From: Clonostachys chloroleuca
Lineage: Eukaryota; Ascomycota; Sordariomycetes; Hypocreales; Bionectriaceae
NCBI GenBank assembly: GCA_037952775.1
Contig: JBANAY010000003.1
Span: 11,160,001-11,224,000, forward strand
DNA: 64,000 nucleotides
Direction of reading: 5' to 3'
Part shown: positions 35,571 through 47,295 of the stretch, piece by piece
Numbering within the stretch: the stretch's first letter is position 1
Layout of the letters: each line of letters starts with the position of its first letter
Notes under the pieces: model-generated
Database searches by the model: none
What the model saw: the letters and a program-made list of their open reading frames with translations, nothing else
What the model was told of the DNA's origin: nothing
Translations under genes and position numbers: made by a program

Positions 35571-38229
35571 GATGGCTGGTCCTCGGCGACGGCGAGGGAT
35601 ACCCGATACTAACAAAACCGAAAAGCTATGATCTCGTCATTGGGGGGGACGGCGAGGGCTTGAGACGCTCAAAACGGTGGAAACAGATTGCCGGCCACGA
35701 CCTCAGTGTCGTGGTGTCAAGTCTCGCGTTCTATGACTGGGGGTGAATTGGGCCCCGCGGGAGCTACACAATTAATGCCGAGGCTGTGGGCGCAGGATAC
35801 GGTGCAAAGCGGGTTAAGCGAACGCGCAAGGAACAATGGCGCTGGAGGGGGCAAGGCAATTTGTAGCAGAGTCGCTGCGGTCGGCAGAGGTCAATTGGGG
35901 GCAATCCGAGCTGATCTGTGCAAGCACTGAACGCATGAAGAAGAAAGGAGCAGCGATAGAATAAGGTGATGTTGGAAAAGTACCTGGATAGGACTCGACC
36001 TGGAGGGAGGCGGACGGGAGGACCGGTCGGTCAGTGGATGGATGACTGACTGGACATTCTGCGGGGCAATTGCCGGGGACTAGCAGGGTGCTGGCTCCAC
36101 CGCAAGTTGGGGGAGTGCGTTAACAGCTCGACACACAAACTGCATGGGGAGCTGTTAGCAGTCTTCAGGCACGTCACACATCTCAACTGGTGCTATTCCA
36201 ATGTGGAAACGGAGAAGGCAAGGGAAAGCGTATCCACGAAACCAGTGCACTGCAACAAATCCTCTCACGAGGACGATTTGGACGGGAATTGGCCTCCGTT
36301 TCCATTTCTTTCCTGTGGGATTCTACACGGAATTTGAATTTCTGAATTTTTGGTCCTGAGAAAGGACCACTTTTCCGCTCTAGTGGAAATTCATCTTCTC
36401 TAGTGTATGACACACACCTCGAAGGTGAGGACGAACGGAAGCGATACCGCTGCGAGCTGTCAGGCGTCGCGGACCTGTGACTGGTGCCCCTAATTTCAAT
36501 AACCTGATCGCGGTCAGGCATCCAGGGCTTCTGACCGGCGGAGAGAGAGCTGTCTGCTTCTGGAGAAGGGTGTGGCCTGAGCGGCGTTGACATGTTATTC
36601 TGGTGGCATCATGAATCAGCTGCTACTTAGCCTGTCTTCAAGGTTGGCGGCGAAAGAGCACATGCATGCCGAATGACGAACGTAGTGTGCGTCCTTGTCT
36701 TGAGTAGCTTGTGAGGTGCCTGGGTCTGACCGGGGAAACAGCGGGATTTGCCAGGTCACATGCCACGCACACTGATTCCGTTCGTCCACCCACTAGCACG
36801 AGATATCTTAGTGGTAATATGATTTGGTAAGTAATTAGACCCTCTGGAGGCAGACAGCTTTGAGACAGTTTTCTAGGCTCCTGGGGGCGGCCCCCATCAT
36901 GACTAAGCCGGTACTTTCCTGACTTTCGCAGTCGAGGCTCCTTGAAACCAGGCAGAGATAGGGATTGCAGATTTACTTGTTACGATGTTTAACATTACGT
37001 CCCTCTATCTGGCTGATCTGCCCAGACCACTGACGTGAAGAAGGATGGCGCAGATCCTCGATGCTGCCTTGTTTAACTGCCTTGCTACTATGCGCACCAT
37101 GTCATAGCGACAGGCATCATCAGTCAAGTAGGGTTGTATTACTAGATACGTATCAGAATCGTAGGAAAGTTTGGTCGACTCTGACTGCCGCTCCTTAGTC
37201 GACGCAATCGAGCCTAGATGATTAGCAGAGCCTTAAAAAAAACACGAGCGAGCCGGTGCTGCTGGTTCTGCAACGGCGACTGTGGCGCAGACATCGGCAT
37301 GACTTTGGCTCACAAGTTAGAGTGCATATACGGAGCGATCCGAGGGCATCGATGGCTACAGTGGGTGCCCACTCTTCTGTCTTCGTGGGTGATCACTGGA
37401 TGTTCAGGTCTAGAACCTACCTATATTACTACAACCCCAGGATCCTAAAGGTTGGGGCTGAGCGGTATAGCACAATCTGAAGTAGCATTATGACAGCAGC
37501 TGAGTCTTTTTATTATTCGTATCAACTTTTGATCCGCTCTATTGGATAGGGAACTGACTGATCGTACCCGGCAGCTGCCAGACTGCCACGATCGCCCTCA
37601 TTGTCTCGCATGCCGTGCAGCGCGGAAGATTACAAGTTTTAGGGATTACCTATCGTCTCCAGTGCTGCTTAGTACCGATCTCTCGTGGGGGAGATTTAAG
37701 TGGCAGGCACTTAACGAAGGGCGCTTTGCGACACTAGGAGGGTCGGTAACGGGTATCGGGCTTACCTCACTTAGGTAGGTAGCGTCTGACTGCCCAATAA
37801 GCACCCGTGGCTGCGCTGGAGAGTGATGGCTTCGGGGGAGGAGGCTGCTAAATTTACCTCCCTGCCCCCCTTCAGACCCCCTGCAAGTCACCCCTCCAAC
37901 GAGGGTAGTGTGGGTTGCTAGCTGGGCTGCCCTGGCCACTTCCAAAACGTTGCTGGTCAACAGGTCAGCCTGGGCTCTCTTGGCCATCTGTTGGCATAGG
38001 TAGGTAGGAAGACTCGCATAATATCCATTCCCAACCTCACCCGGCCTGTATCTTACAGTGCTCCCCCTCTCTCTTTTTTTCCACATGTGAGACATACATG
38101 TTTACGGCCGGGTCGCGCTTGGGATACCTTCCAAATAGCTGTTCTCGAGAACAACACACTAGTCTGCGAGCGCATGTTGGGGATTTGCTTTCATTGGTCG
38201 CCCGCCTATGAAACACTGCATCTGTCGGC
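35571..38229. other. 2.7 kb divergent intergenic region
   Basis: This region separates the kinase gene (-) from the membrane sensor gene (+). A 136-codon frame beginning with ATG lies at 36183-36593 on the minus strand. Its product is basic and Ser/Pro-rich, without motifs, and I do not call it a gene. ACTTAGGTAGGTAG-type strings occur near 37770. I see nothing else. Confidence 0.5.
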
Positions 38230-39733
38230 ATGTTGAACTGCGGCCTCACGTCATCAGTGGCGCGCGCTTCGAGCCTTGCTCTCCTTTGGAGCATCATTCC
38301 AGCCGCCAGCAGCCACGCCATTCCACAGAAGACACATACCGTCGAGCTTCGAGAGCTCAATGTCTTGCCATGGCCTCTTCCGACAGTGATACCCGAGGCC
38401 AACCACCTGCTTGGGCGACAACTGAACACAGTTTGCGGATATGTAGGAGGGAACCCTGATCTACCGGCCACCTGCTCTGCAGGTTCGCACTGCGCCATTG
38501 ATGTCGAGCATGGAGTTGTTGGATGCTGCCCCGACGGCGGCCCTTGTACGCAGGGCGTTTATACTGGATGTGTCGACGGCAACAGCGATCCCCAAACGGA
38601 AATCAACCCTTACGTTTATACCTGCGGAGGTGGGAATGTGTGTTATCAAAATCAGTTTGCTGGCGGCTACCACCAGTATGGGTGCGGATCGGCATCTGAC
38701 CTGGCGACGACGGTCGCCATGTCTGCGTCGGGCAAACAAACGCTGGATCTGACGAGCATCAGTCTCGAGTTTACTGCGACTGCCACTTCTCTCTCAGAAC
38801 CGACAACCCTCGGAACCAAGTCCTCGTCCAAGTCGGATTCGAGCACTACGAGTTCTTTGAAGACAACTTCTTCCAAAACGAGTTCCACTGGAACGACTGG
38901 ATCGAGCTCTGACTCAAACCCTACTTCAACAGGTGGCGCCAATGGCGGAGATGGTGATAAGGACAATGCAAATGACGAAGCACCAAAGGACAACAATAAT
39001 TCGCCCCCTATTGGTGCCATAGTCGGTGGTACTGTTGGTGGTGTCGCTCTGATCGCTCTTCTAGCCCTGCTCGCCATTTTCCTTATTCGAAGGAGAAAGG
39101 AACCCTTGCACGACGGGCCGCAGAGAGAGCCCAAGTTCTCAAGGTATGGGCAATTCTCTCCGAATTTGTATTTGCGTAATGAGAGACCCTCTTTTGCTAA
39201 CTTCAAATAGTTCCGATGATTCTGACAACACGAATGTCTTCACGCCTCTGCACCCAACCCATGAGCTGGATCGCTCCTACGCCCAAACCTACATGAATCC
39301 TGTATTACCAGGGGATGCTGTTTACGAGAAAAACCGGCATCACCCAGGCATGGAGCCCGTGCGAGAGGTATCACCAAATGATTACGTTTCGCCAATTACG
39401 ATTGATGAGCAAGTAATGGCTGGTGGTCGAGGACGCGACATGGAGACGGACCAGCAGCCCTTAAGAGAACCGGAGAACGCCTTCGGCTACAACGGGGCTT
39501 TGAGCGCAATTTATGAACTGGACGACGACCCGCAAGGCACCTTACAAGCAGCACAAAACCGTTCGGTTCAACCTGAAGGTCCACTGAGTGAACCGCAAGA
39601 CCACGACCCCACGAACGATTCATATGAGAGTGCCATCGACCCCTACACTAACCCTTACCGAGGCCGACGGGGCACCGATTCTGGATCCTTTTGGCAGCAA
39701 AATCGCAGGACCACAAAAGACGAGTGGATATGA
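38230..39733 (+). CDS. single-pass Cys-rich, Ser/Thr-rich membrane protein (Wsc/Mid2-like architecture)
   Basis: Exons 38230-39143 and 39211-39733 give 478 residues. The layout is an N-terminal signal peptide (about 1-30), a Cys-rich module at 69-152 with about ten Cys (including HCAIDVEHGVVGCC), a Ser/Thr-rich stalk at 186-235 likely to be O-mannosylated, an acidic Asn/Asp linker, a Gly-rich transmembrane helix at 262-286, a basic RRRK stop-transfer and a 190-residue cytosolic tail. This is the architecture of fungal cell-wall stress sensors. The Cys module is not a standard WSC domain, so the ligand and pathway are unknown. The tail has many Asp/Glu and Ser residues that could be phosphorylated. 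Confidence 0.8.
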
Positions 39734-40827
39734 AACAGATATCCATCCCTCATCTTTGTTATCATTATTCCTTTTTACGGCGCATTTAGATACCTGGCAA
39801 GTCAATTGTCCATCGCCAACTGTGTGTGGATGCCTGAGAGGCGCGTTTCTGGCCAGTACTTAATTTTTTCCGGTTTTCTGGCCGCGCGATTCCAGCATCC
39901 CAACTTTGGGCAGATGCTTTCTTTGTCTCTTTGGTTGTCCTCCCCCGGCCTTCTCGTTACTGGATAGAACAGGAATTTGCATCAATAATGACTTTTCATT
40001 TTATTTTGGGGGGTTCGCGCAGTGCTTGGTTGGCATTGCCGGCGTTTTGGAAATAGCTGAGCGAAACACAAAGATGGGAGTTGGCTAGGGGAGCATTGTT
40101 TGATGTACATAACACGACTTGATGATTCCCAACAGATACTTGTCCATAGATGAGAAAAATTATCACCATGGGCAGCTTTGAAATTGCAGCAGCAAAAATT
40201 CGTACGCTCATATTGGGTATAGCCTTCTCGTGAGTGAAACCGGAATGCATGCATGCCATTGCGTTATGATCCGCTCCGTGTCTGCATTGAGCCACAGCAC
40301 CCATGTGTTGATTTTTTGCACACTGAGCCTGTGATCCTTGGCTCTTAACCTAACTTTCTCTTAATGAGGCCAATCTCGACGATACTCTTTAGCCAAGACT
40401 TTGCACCATCCGGGAAATAAATTGATCTCGACGCCTCCCCGCTAATAGGGCTCAGATCGAGTTATCGACCACCGTTGATGTTGTACATACAGCTAAATGA
40501 AGGTGCTAGGATCGTGTGTGGTTCGCTGGCCCTCTCCACTTCCGCCAACCAGGGACACGGGCCTCTTCAGCAGTCTGAAACGCGGCACTTAATTACTACC
40601 CCTTGCGTGCATCATCGCGTTAGCCAGGTATTGGCTGGGCACCGACAAGGGCAGCCTGGCTTATCACTCCTGGCGCGTAAGTTGGCGGGAACACTTGGCG
40701 CATCAAGGGCAGCAAGCCGAAACGATGGGCTGTGCAGTGAGATGAGGCGGTGCCAAGGCCGCGCTTAAAATGTGACGTGATTCAAGAAACCAACAACCAA
40801 CCGCGGTAAATGCAATGTATATTTGGG
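39734..40827. other. intergenic, convergent 3' regions
   Basis: This is the 3' side of the membrane sensor gene (+) and of the Swt21-like gene (-). I see no coding sequence or distinctive repeat. Confidence 0.6.
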
Positions 40828-42192
40828 CTATGTACTGTTTGTGTTCTCTTCAGCCTGTGTGGGAGAAGTCATCGACCATATCTTGAGGGTAGACTCATCG
40901 AGCACGGAACACTGTGACCTAGGCACGGCATGTTCCTCGTCTGCGTCCTCACTTTCAAATGTTTTGGGATGTTCCCAGCCACCTGAGCATGTAGCAGCAA
41001 CTGAGCCGCTTGAGTGAACTACTGTGCTTCCTATTGGTGACTGGTGGGCTTTCCAGTGCCAGGAAGGCTCCATACCGTACTCACTGTGCAGACCAACTCC
41101 ATCCCAGACGACGACAGTGCCGTCCTGTGTCCCTGACCAGACCTCAAAACCTCCTTCCGCACTGGGAAATACATCGCAATGGAGCCTCTGCTGGGTGCCA
41201 GCGCCGCGACCCTTCAGGATGCTGAGCAATTGGCCCGTGACTCTTATATCGTAAAGCAAGAGCCCATTGGCGTTCCGCTCGTTGATGACCAAGTACCTCC
41301 CGCAAGGGCTCCAGAGAGTCTGGGCGATTCCTTGCCCGCCAATTGCTTCATCCGACACCTCGTTAGCAGCGTGCGCGATGCTCCAATTAGCAATGGTTTT
41401 ATTCTCGCGGTAGAGGTCGTACAGACCAACCCAGCGAGTCCAAGTGCCGGCTGCTATTATAGAGGAGCCATTGGCGTCAGCAGGGGCGGTAGCGAGCGAG
41501 GACACCGTCCCCTTCATACCAACCCCGCCACCTTTGGAAGCATGTCTTCGGGATGGAATCGTAGGCACCGTCAAGATGGGCCCGTCAGATCCTTGCCGAG
41601 ACACGTCAAACAGGTCTAGCCGGTTGGCAGAGCCGCACACAAAGTGCGTGCCCGGATAGTCCCAAACCAGAGCTGACGGGGTGATGTATGCCTCGGTTTC
41701 CTGTTTGATAAGCTTATAGCCACACAAAGGCCTGGATTGGCCCTCGGCAGGGAACGCGTGGTATAGCTGCAGCGGATGCTCACGACATGCCACCAAGAAG
41801 GTCTGCGTTGCTGGCTCCGCGAGCGAGAAGTAGGGAGCAGGTGCAACAACTCGGGGCTGCTCAGGAAGTTTGGTGAGAGACTGGGGGACCAGCGGACGTG
41901 GATCCGACGCCTGGAGGAGATCGTCCGGTATCACAAAGGTCGCAATTGATTTGTCAGAGGATATTGCAACTAGAGACGAACCATCTGCTGTCCACTGGAC
42001 GGCCGTAAAGAAAGAGTCGGGTCCACTTTTCGTATCATGGGAATTCTCACTTTCGGTGTTTTGATAGTTGGTGATGGTCGAATTGGGGATCTCTGCAACG
42101 AGACGGATTTCAGGCCCTGCCTTTGGCTCAACCTTGGAGGAACTCGGTGTAGACGTTGATCTATCACTGCTTCCGTACTGGGGATCGTCCAT
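40828..42192 (-). CDS. swt21: WD40 protein Swt21/TCAB1(WRAP53) family
   Basis: This single-exon gene encodes 454 residues. The propeller starts at FFTAVQWTADGSSLVAISSD (about residue 62) and continues through LVWDYPGTHFVCGSANRLD, GTWTRWVGLYDLYRE, WSPCGRYLVINERNANG, LLLYDIRVTG and DGTVVVWDG to STLKIWSM near the end. The arrangement matches fungal Swt21, a nuclear protein genetically linked to Tgs1 and pre-mRNA splicing, and human WRAP53/TCAB1, which binds CAB-box RNAs and telomerase RNA. The N-terminal 60 residues and the Thr/Asn-rich end are disordered. Its start faces the PQ-loop gene across 1.26 kb. The family call is firm; the exact RNA partner in fungi is not. Confidence 0.85.
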   Translation of the reverse strand: MDDPQYGSSDRSTSTPSSSKVEPKAGPEIRLVAEIPNSTITNYQNTESENSHDTKSGPDSFFTAVQWTADGSSLVAISSDKSIATFVIPDDLLQASDPRPLVPQSLTKLPEQPRVVAPAPYFSLAEPATQTFLVACREHPLQLYHAFPAEGQSRPLCGYKLIKQETEAYITPSALVWDYPGTHFVCGSANRLDLFDVSRQGSDGPILTVPTIPSRRHASKGGGVGMKGTVSSLATAPADANGSSIIAAGTWTRWVGLYDLYRENKTIANWSIAHAANEVSDEAIGGQGIAQTLWSPCGRYLVINERNANGLLLYDIRVTGQLLSILKGRGAGTQQRLHCDVFPSAEGGFEVWSGTQDGTVVVWDGVGLHSEYGMEPSWHWKAHQSPIGSTVVHSSGSVAATCSGGWEHPKTFESEDADEEHAVPRSQCSVLDESTLKIWSMTSPTQAEENTNST

Positions 42193-43450
42193 TGCAACAC
42201 GAGAACACGCTTGTCATCTCCGAGTGCAACAAACTAGCAGCTTGGCGTTTGCATGATGCTCGTATTCTAAATATGTGTGGTGTGCGCTGTAAGGAAGGCT
42301 GGGTGATCTGCTCAGGTACGAGCCACCCAAGCAAGCAAGCAAGCAAAGAAGCCGCAGGTTTGCCAAGAGTGCTCTGCGAGAAGTTTCGGAGGAATGAAAC
42401 TTGCTTCGCCTCAATGTGATCAGCTGTTGATGGATTTTGATAGAGACAGCACACTGACAACGGGACCTATATTTGTCTACAGCAATGCGTGATCAATCAC
42501 AGGTGGTTGGTCTCCAGTAGTCTGTGGTTGGATGAATTCCCACTTGCCAATGGACCCTGGGTGCCCAAGAATATGGTAAATTACCATCCAGGCCGGTCCC
42601 AGTTTGCGAACGCAAAGATGGTCCAATTCCACTTTTAGGGGTTTTGCTTTGGGCGAGATGCAGGTCCCACCTTGTCGGGACGACGTCATCAGCGCACACT
42701 GGCTCGGTCTGGCATTGCTGTATGTACCACAAGGAACCGCGCAGGCTAGACACGTCACTGTTAGGTCCCGAGGGGCAGGGCATGTACCTCTGCACACAAA
42801 ATAACGCACCGCGTGACCTCAACGTCCCCAGGGGACTATGACGACCCCAAGTCTAATTGCATCCATTCCAGTGGGCCCTTCCGCTCGGCGAGGCGGCCAT
42901 GGGCTGTTGCCAGGGCCTTACACTGGGGCGTCGGTGCATTTAGTGGTCGCTGGCCGCCCGTGCACTGCAGCCCCAGGCAGACGGATGGGTTCAGGTTGTC
43001 TCTCCGTCCATGCACCTGCTCACCTCACCTTCCCTTCCACATCCAGGCTGCTGCTCATTACCACCGTTCTTGCCCATTCCTGCGCATGCTGCTTCCCTGC
43101 CCCTGTTCACTCCCACGTAGCCAATCGTCTGGGCTGCCAAAGCGAACCGCCCTACTCCCCGTCTGACCAGCAGCCCGCCTGGCCTCCCTCTCGTCTTCTA
43201 CCGCCTCATCCGGCACAAGATGGTTCCATAGTCCGTCCTGCGCTGCGGCTCAATCTATCAAGATCATCTGGATCTTAGTTTTCGATAATTCCCGACAGCA
43301 CGTACGCACGCCATACCCTTCCACCGAACCCCCGACCGAATTGCACGGCACCGTAGACATAACGCGGCCAATCACAGAAGTTAGGCAGGGCCTGGCTGTC
43401 GACCATCCGAACTTCTCTCGAAAAAGGCATCTCCTCTGAAAACAGCCGAG
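42193..43450. other. divergent intergenic region between swt21 and the PQ-loop gene
   Basis: This 1.26 kb region should contain both promoters. It is C-rich and pyrimidine-rich from about 43000 to 43250, upstream of the PQ-loop gene. A short AAGC repeat lies at 42329-42344. I see no gene. Confidence 0.55.
42329..42344. repeat. AAGC tetranucleotide repeat, four units
   Basis: Four perfect AAGC units sit about 140 bases upstream of the Swt21-like start codon. This is a short microsatellite that may vary in length between strains. Confidence 0.7.
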
Positions 43451-44635
43451 ATGGAAGCCCTTGATGCATCGAGCTCCCAGTGCGGGGCATACCATGAACC
43501 TTCATACCTCGAGCTGACAGTTTCAATGTGAGTGGACATCGCAGCCCTATGGAGTGTTCTCAATTAACAAGCATATGCAGTGTCATTCTCCTCGGTCTGT
43601 TCGTCTCATATCTCCCCCAACACTACCGTATCATTTCACGAGGTACATCCGAGGGAATATCCCCGTATTTTGTTCTGCTTGGTACGACGTCTGCGACTGC
43701 TGGATTCGCCAATATTCTCACTGTTCCACCATCTCGCGCCGCCATTGGCTGCTGCAAGGAACTGGATACCTTTGAGTGTGCTGCAGGTTTATTGGGCGTC
43801 GCACAGCTTGGTGCACAGTGGCTCTGCTTTGTTTTCATGTGAGTATCTACTGTATTGTCTTGGCCCAGGTATCACTGCCCTTACTAATCATCGATGCAGC
43901 CTCGTTCTATTCCTCATTTTCTTTCGATACCGAGGAGCTTCTGTGCCCCAGGAAGAATTGGCCGGTGATGCCCCAGGCTGGCGTACAGCAGCCACTGTCG
44001 GTCTGCTATGCATCTTCCACGGGTTGATTGTGATTATCTTGACTGGCGTCTTTGTCATTGCACTCCCCAGTCACCTCAACTTCTGGGCGAATTTCCTTGG
44101 CGTCATGGCAGCTGCATTGGCGGCGGTTCAGTACATCCCCCAGATCTGGACGACTTATAAGTTGAAGCATGCTGGAAGTCTGAGCATTCCCATGATGTGC
44201 ATTCAGACACCCGGGGGTCTACTCTTCGCTGCAAGCCTCTTCGCAAGACTCGGCTGGGAAGGTTGGAGTACCTGGGCCATCTATCTATTGACAGCTGGCA
44301 TGCAAGGAATGGTTCTATTCTTGGCTATTTCATACGAACTCGCGGCAAGACGCGAAGGGCCCGTCTACAATTACACTGAAAGTGCACCCGAGTCTCCTGT
44401 CGATCGATGCCACTCCAGCCGGCGACCAGTGGCAAACCGGACATACTCCGAAGGGTGGGAGCGTGGTCTCCCAGGGCCATTTACAGGCCACCCCGAGTTG
44501 TACGCGGAAACTGAAGAAGACTTGGATGATATTCAGGAACGAGAGGAGCGGGCCATTGCCCGAGAGAACCAGCCTCTACTGAAGCCTGGAGGGATTGGAA
44601 ATCCCCACAAGACCTACAACTCAAATCACCATTAG
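43451..44635 (+). CDS. PQ-loop repeat membrane protein
   Basis: Exons 43451-43527, 43581-43838 and 43900-44635 give 356 residues. All junctions are phase 2 and GT-AG (introns of 53 and 61 bases). Two PQ-loops are present. The first is at about 30-60 (YLPQHYRIISRGTSEGIS, Pro38-Gln39) and the second at about 185-215 (YIPQIWTTYKLKHAGS, Pro192-Gln193). Six to seven hydrophobic helices can be counted. The C-terminal 90 residues are soluble and acidic. The family includes the vacuolar cystine and cationic amino-acid exporters (cystinosin, Ypq). The conserved fungal subgroup seen here has no defined substrate. The location is probably the vacuolar or another endomembrane, by analogy only. Confidence 0.85.
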
Positions 44636-45695
44636 CGGAGTTAGCACTTTGTTTTTTCATGTCAGACTTTTGGGTACGAACAGACTTACTAATTGAAGCT
44701 TATTGATCACGGAGAAATATGAGAGTCAATCATTGAATCATTAAAGGACTCATTGCTATAGGACCCAAATCAATTGAAACGATATTTCCTACTAGAGCTG
44801 ATGATCACTTGCATTCAATTCGCTGTCAGATGTGTATGAATCGTGCATTAAGTTGGCGGCCGAGCCAGATGGAGTCGGATTAGCTCATAGAGTTTTCCCC
44901 TGGAAACCTTACCAACATCCACACTACACGGTGCACGCGGGCAAAGGGACTAAAGCAGATACAATGGTTGCTTTCTGCCTGGCGTTCTGACTCACTGAGA
45001 CGTGATTAGTATTGCGACATTCAGCTCTTACTGCTGTGATTCATAGTGACTCAGACGATGATTGCTAGCCGCAAAGTCCCGCTCGTATCGTGGGTACCGG
45101 ATGGTCATCCTCACTGAGCGGATGGGTTGGAGACGTAACTGTTGACCGAAGCTCAAACTGTACTGACAAAGGCACATCATGAGCCATGAGCACGCCACTA
45201 CTAGAAACTTAATGGAACACCTATGTCTTACTAACGTAACAGCTGGCTGCCTGCGAGTGACTTTATGACCTAGAGTTCCGAGATAGCAAGGTACTGTACT
45301 TCGGAGCATCGGTTCCGTGGAGCCCAGATGCCTTATCTTTCCTCCACCTGGCTTGCGCTCGCCCACTGATTGGTCCAGGACCCATGCCCCTGACCTGCAG
45401 GCAGTCTCGACGTCTTCAACTCCGATCCCCGTGTGACACGCCTCCACCGCACACTCCTCCACATCCCCATCGACTACCGACGCCCTTAAGCTCAACCCTC
45501 TCCGAGCCCTCTCCTTGCTCAATCGCGACACCTACAGCCATTCCTTATACCTAACACCTTGCAGGACTCCTTTATTATTCTCCCAGACTCTAACCAGTAT
45601 AATTGGTTTCTTCATCCCTACCTACATCCCAACTAGGTACCACCTGATATCTTATCTCCGCCCCTTATCGATACGAGCAACCGCGTAAAGTGATC
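44636..45695. other. intergenic region upstream of the R3H gene
   Basis: This 1.06 kb region contains the 3' end of the PQ-loop gene and the promoter of the R3H gene. It becomes strongly pyrimidine-rich from about 45440 to 45670, as is common before fungal transcription starts. An ATTGG (inverse CCAAT) lies near 45368. A 167-codon minus-strand frame at 45028-45531 lies antisense to this promoter and has no motifs. Confidence 0.55.
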
Positions 45696-46946
45696 ATGGC
45701 GATGTACAGCGCAGTCCCTCCACCCCCGAGCTGGCCGCTGATCCTGCACCGGCAAGCCCTCTCTCAGCCCTCAAGTCCCAGGCAAATCAATCGTCAACAG
45801 GCGTGGACATTGATGCGTGGACCATCTCGGCCCTCCAGTCGCTCAGCGTCTCCCCCATCGCCCGCGGCACCGGCACCCCGCTCGCCATCGCCATCGACTC
45901 CGAGCATCCCAAGCGGTCCGTGGGGTTCACCCCCGAGGCAACCCGCACAGATGTACCCAGGAGGCCTCCCTCGCGGAGGGACAGCATGAAGAAGAGAGAC
46001 GCCGTGCTGAAGGGAAATGAGGGCAGCCGCCAGCGCCGGCGATGGGAAAATGGTAAATAACGAATTGCACAACCCCCTCCCTTCCCTTCTTGCTTTGCCC
46101 GGTCCCGGATCTTGCTTCTTCCCCTCCCCTTCCTTCCTTCGGGCAATGAGACAGGTGGCTAACCAGGCATCTGTTCTCTGCTGCAGACCGTCTGATGCAC
46201 GTCCCCAACGCACAGCCCCCGGAGCCTCGAGACTGGGAGGTCCGCGCTACGCACACCGTCCACCACATCCCCTACCAGCTGGCCCAGTTCTGGGACGTCG
46301 GCGTCCGCCAGCGCGTCGAGGACAAGACGGCCCGCCTGGCCGCCCAGAGGAAGAAGCAGCAGCTCAAGAGCGGCAGCGCCACAGGGCTAGGCGCCGGCGA
46401 GGTGCCCCGCGACCTCCGTGAGTCGGCCAAGAGGAGCCCCGTCGTCAGGAGCTGGGTCCGGGCCCTGGAGGAGCCGGTCCGCGGTTACCTGCGGGCCCGC
46501 GCCGACGAGAGGGAGCAGGACCTGCTCGACGACAGCGCGGCGGGGGAGATGGACTCGGACGACGAGGAGATTGTGTTTGTGGGCCGGAGCGGCGCCATGA
46601 GGGAGCTGAACGGCAAGGGCGGCGGCGGCGGGTGGAAGAGGGCTCATCGGGAGGTGTCGCATGAGACCGTCGACTCGGGCATGGTTTTCGATTCCTTCGG
46701 TGAGGGTGAAGGAGCTGCATATAAGTGAGTGTTCCCCCCTTGTGCCTTTGATGATGTCAACTAACCGTATTTCCCTTCAGGCGGTGGCTCACCCACGCTA
46801 TTTGTGACTATTATGGCCTTGAATCCAAGTCCGTCACTTTGGCAAATCCCTCTCGCCGTGTGGTGTACGTCGGTATCAAAGAGGGACAGCGTCGGCACGG
46901 ATCGCACTTGAAACACTTTCCCCGACCAATGTGGGAATTGTGCTGA
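45696..46946 (+). CDS. R3H-domain protein with R3H-associated N-terminal domain
   Basis: R3H domains bind single-stranded nucleic acids. I place exons at 45696-46052, 46187-46724 and 46781-46946. The R3H-associated domain begins at the exon 2 boundary (DRLMHVPNAQPPEPRDWEV, then HHIPYQLAQFWD). The R3H domain is in exon 3 (HAICDYYGLESKSV, then RRVVYVG). The first exon has a frame problem: the ATG at 45696 reads MAMYSAVPPPP and then leaves the frame that continues to the conserved domain. One extra C in the run 45723-45727 joins them into a 353-residue protein whose start resembles relatives. Otherwise the gene would have to begin at the internal ATG at 45803. The cellular role is unknown. Confidence 0.8.
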
Positions 46947-47295
46947 TGGCAAGAATGAGATACATGTTTTGGGGCGACCAACTGAATAGATGTTGTATTT
47001 CACGGTTGATCGCTACGTCAGAAGATCATCTATAGATTGCGGCCATGGGTTGCAGAGAACATGTGTGATATAGAAACACGCCCTGTTCGATGTCTCAAGA
47101 TGGTCTTCTACATGTCAACCTCCAGCCAACTTCACAAGCGTAGATCTCCGTCCCCCGCAGATTCTAGCATACTAACTGGCCTTTGTAATACGTACGTGGC
47201 ATGATCACATCGGGGCTCGGTCCCTCTTCAGTTTCGAGCAGCATACTTCAATCGTCTCCCAAGATGCTACCACGCTTACATAAAGCAGACATATC
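46947..47295. other. short convergent intergenic region
   Basis: About 350 bases lie between the 3' ends of the R3H gene (+) and the XPF-like gene (-). I see nothing coding. Confidence 0.6.

Noticed and set aside
36183..36593. 136-codon frame with a good ATG
   Set aside because: It is Ser/Pro/Arg-rich and has no motifs or clear neighbours; there is not enough to call a gene, though a small hypothetical protein cannot be excluded.
45028..45531. 167-codon open frame on the minus strand
   Set aside because: It lies antisense to the pyrimidine-rich promoter of the R3H gene and has no recognisable domain.
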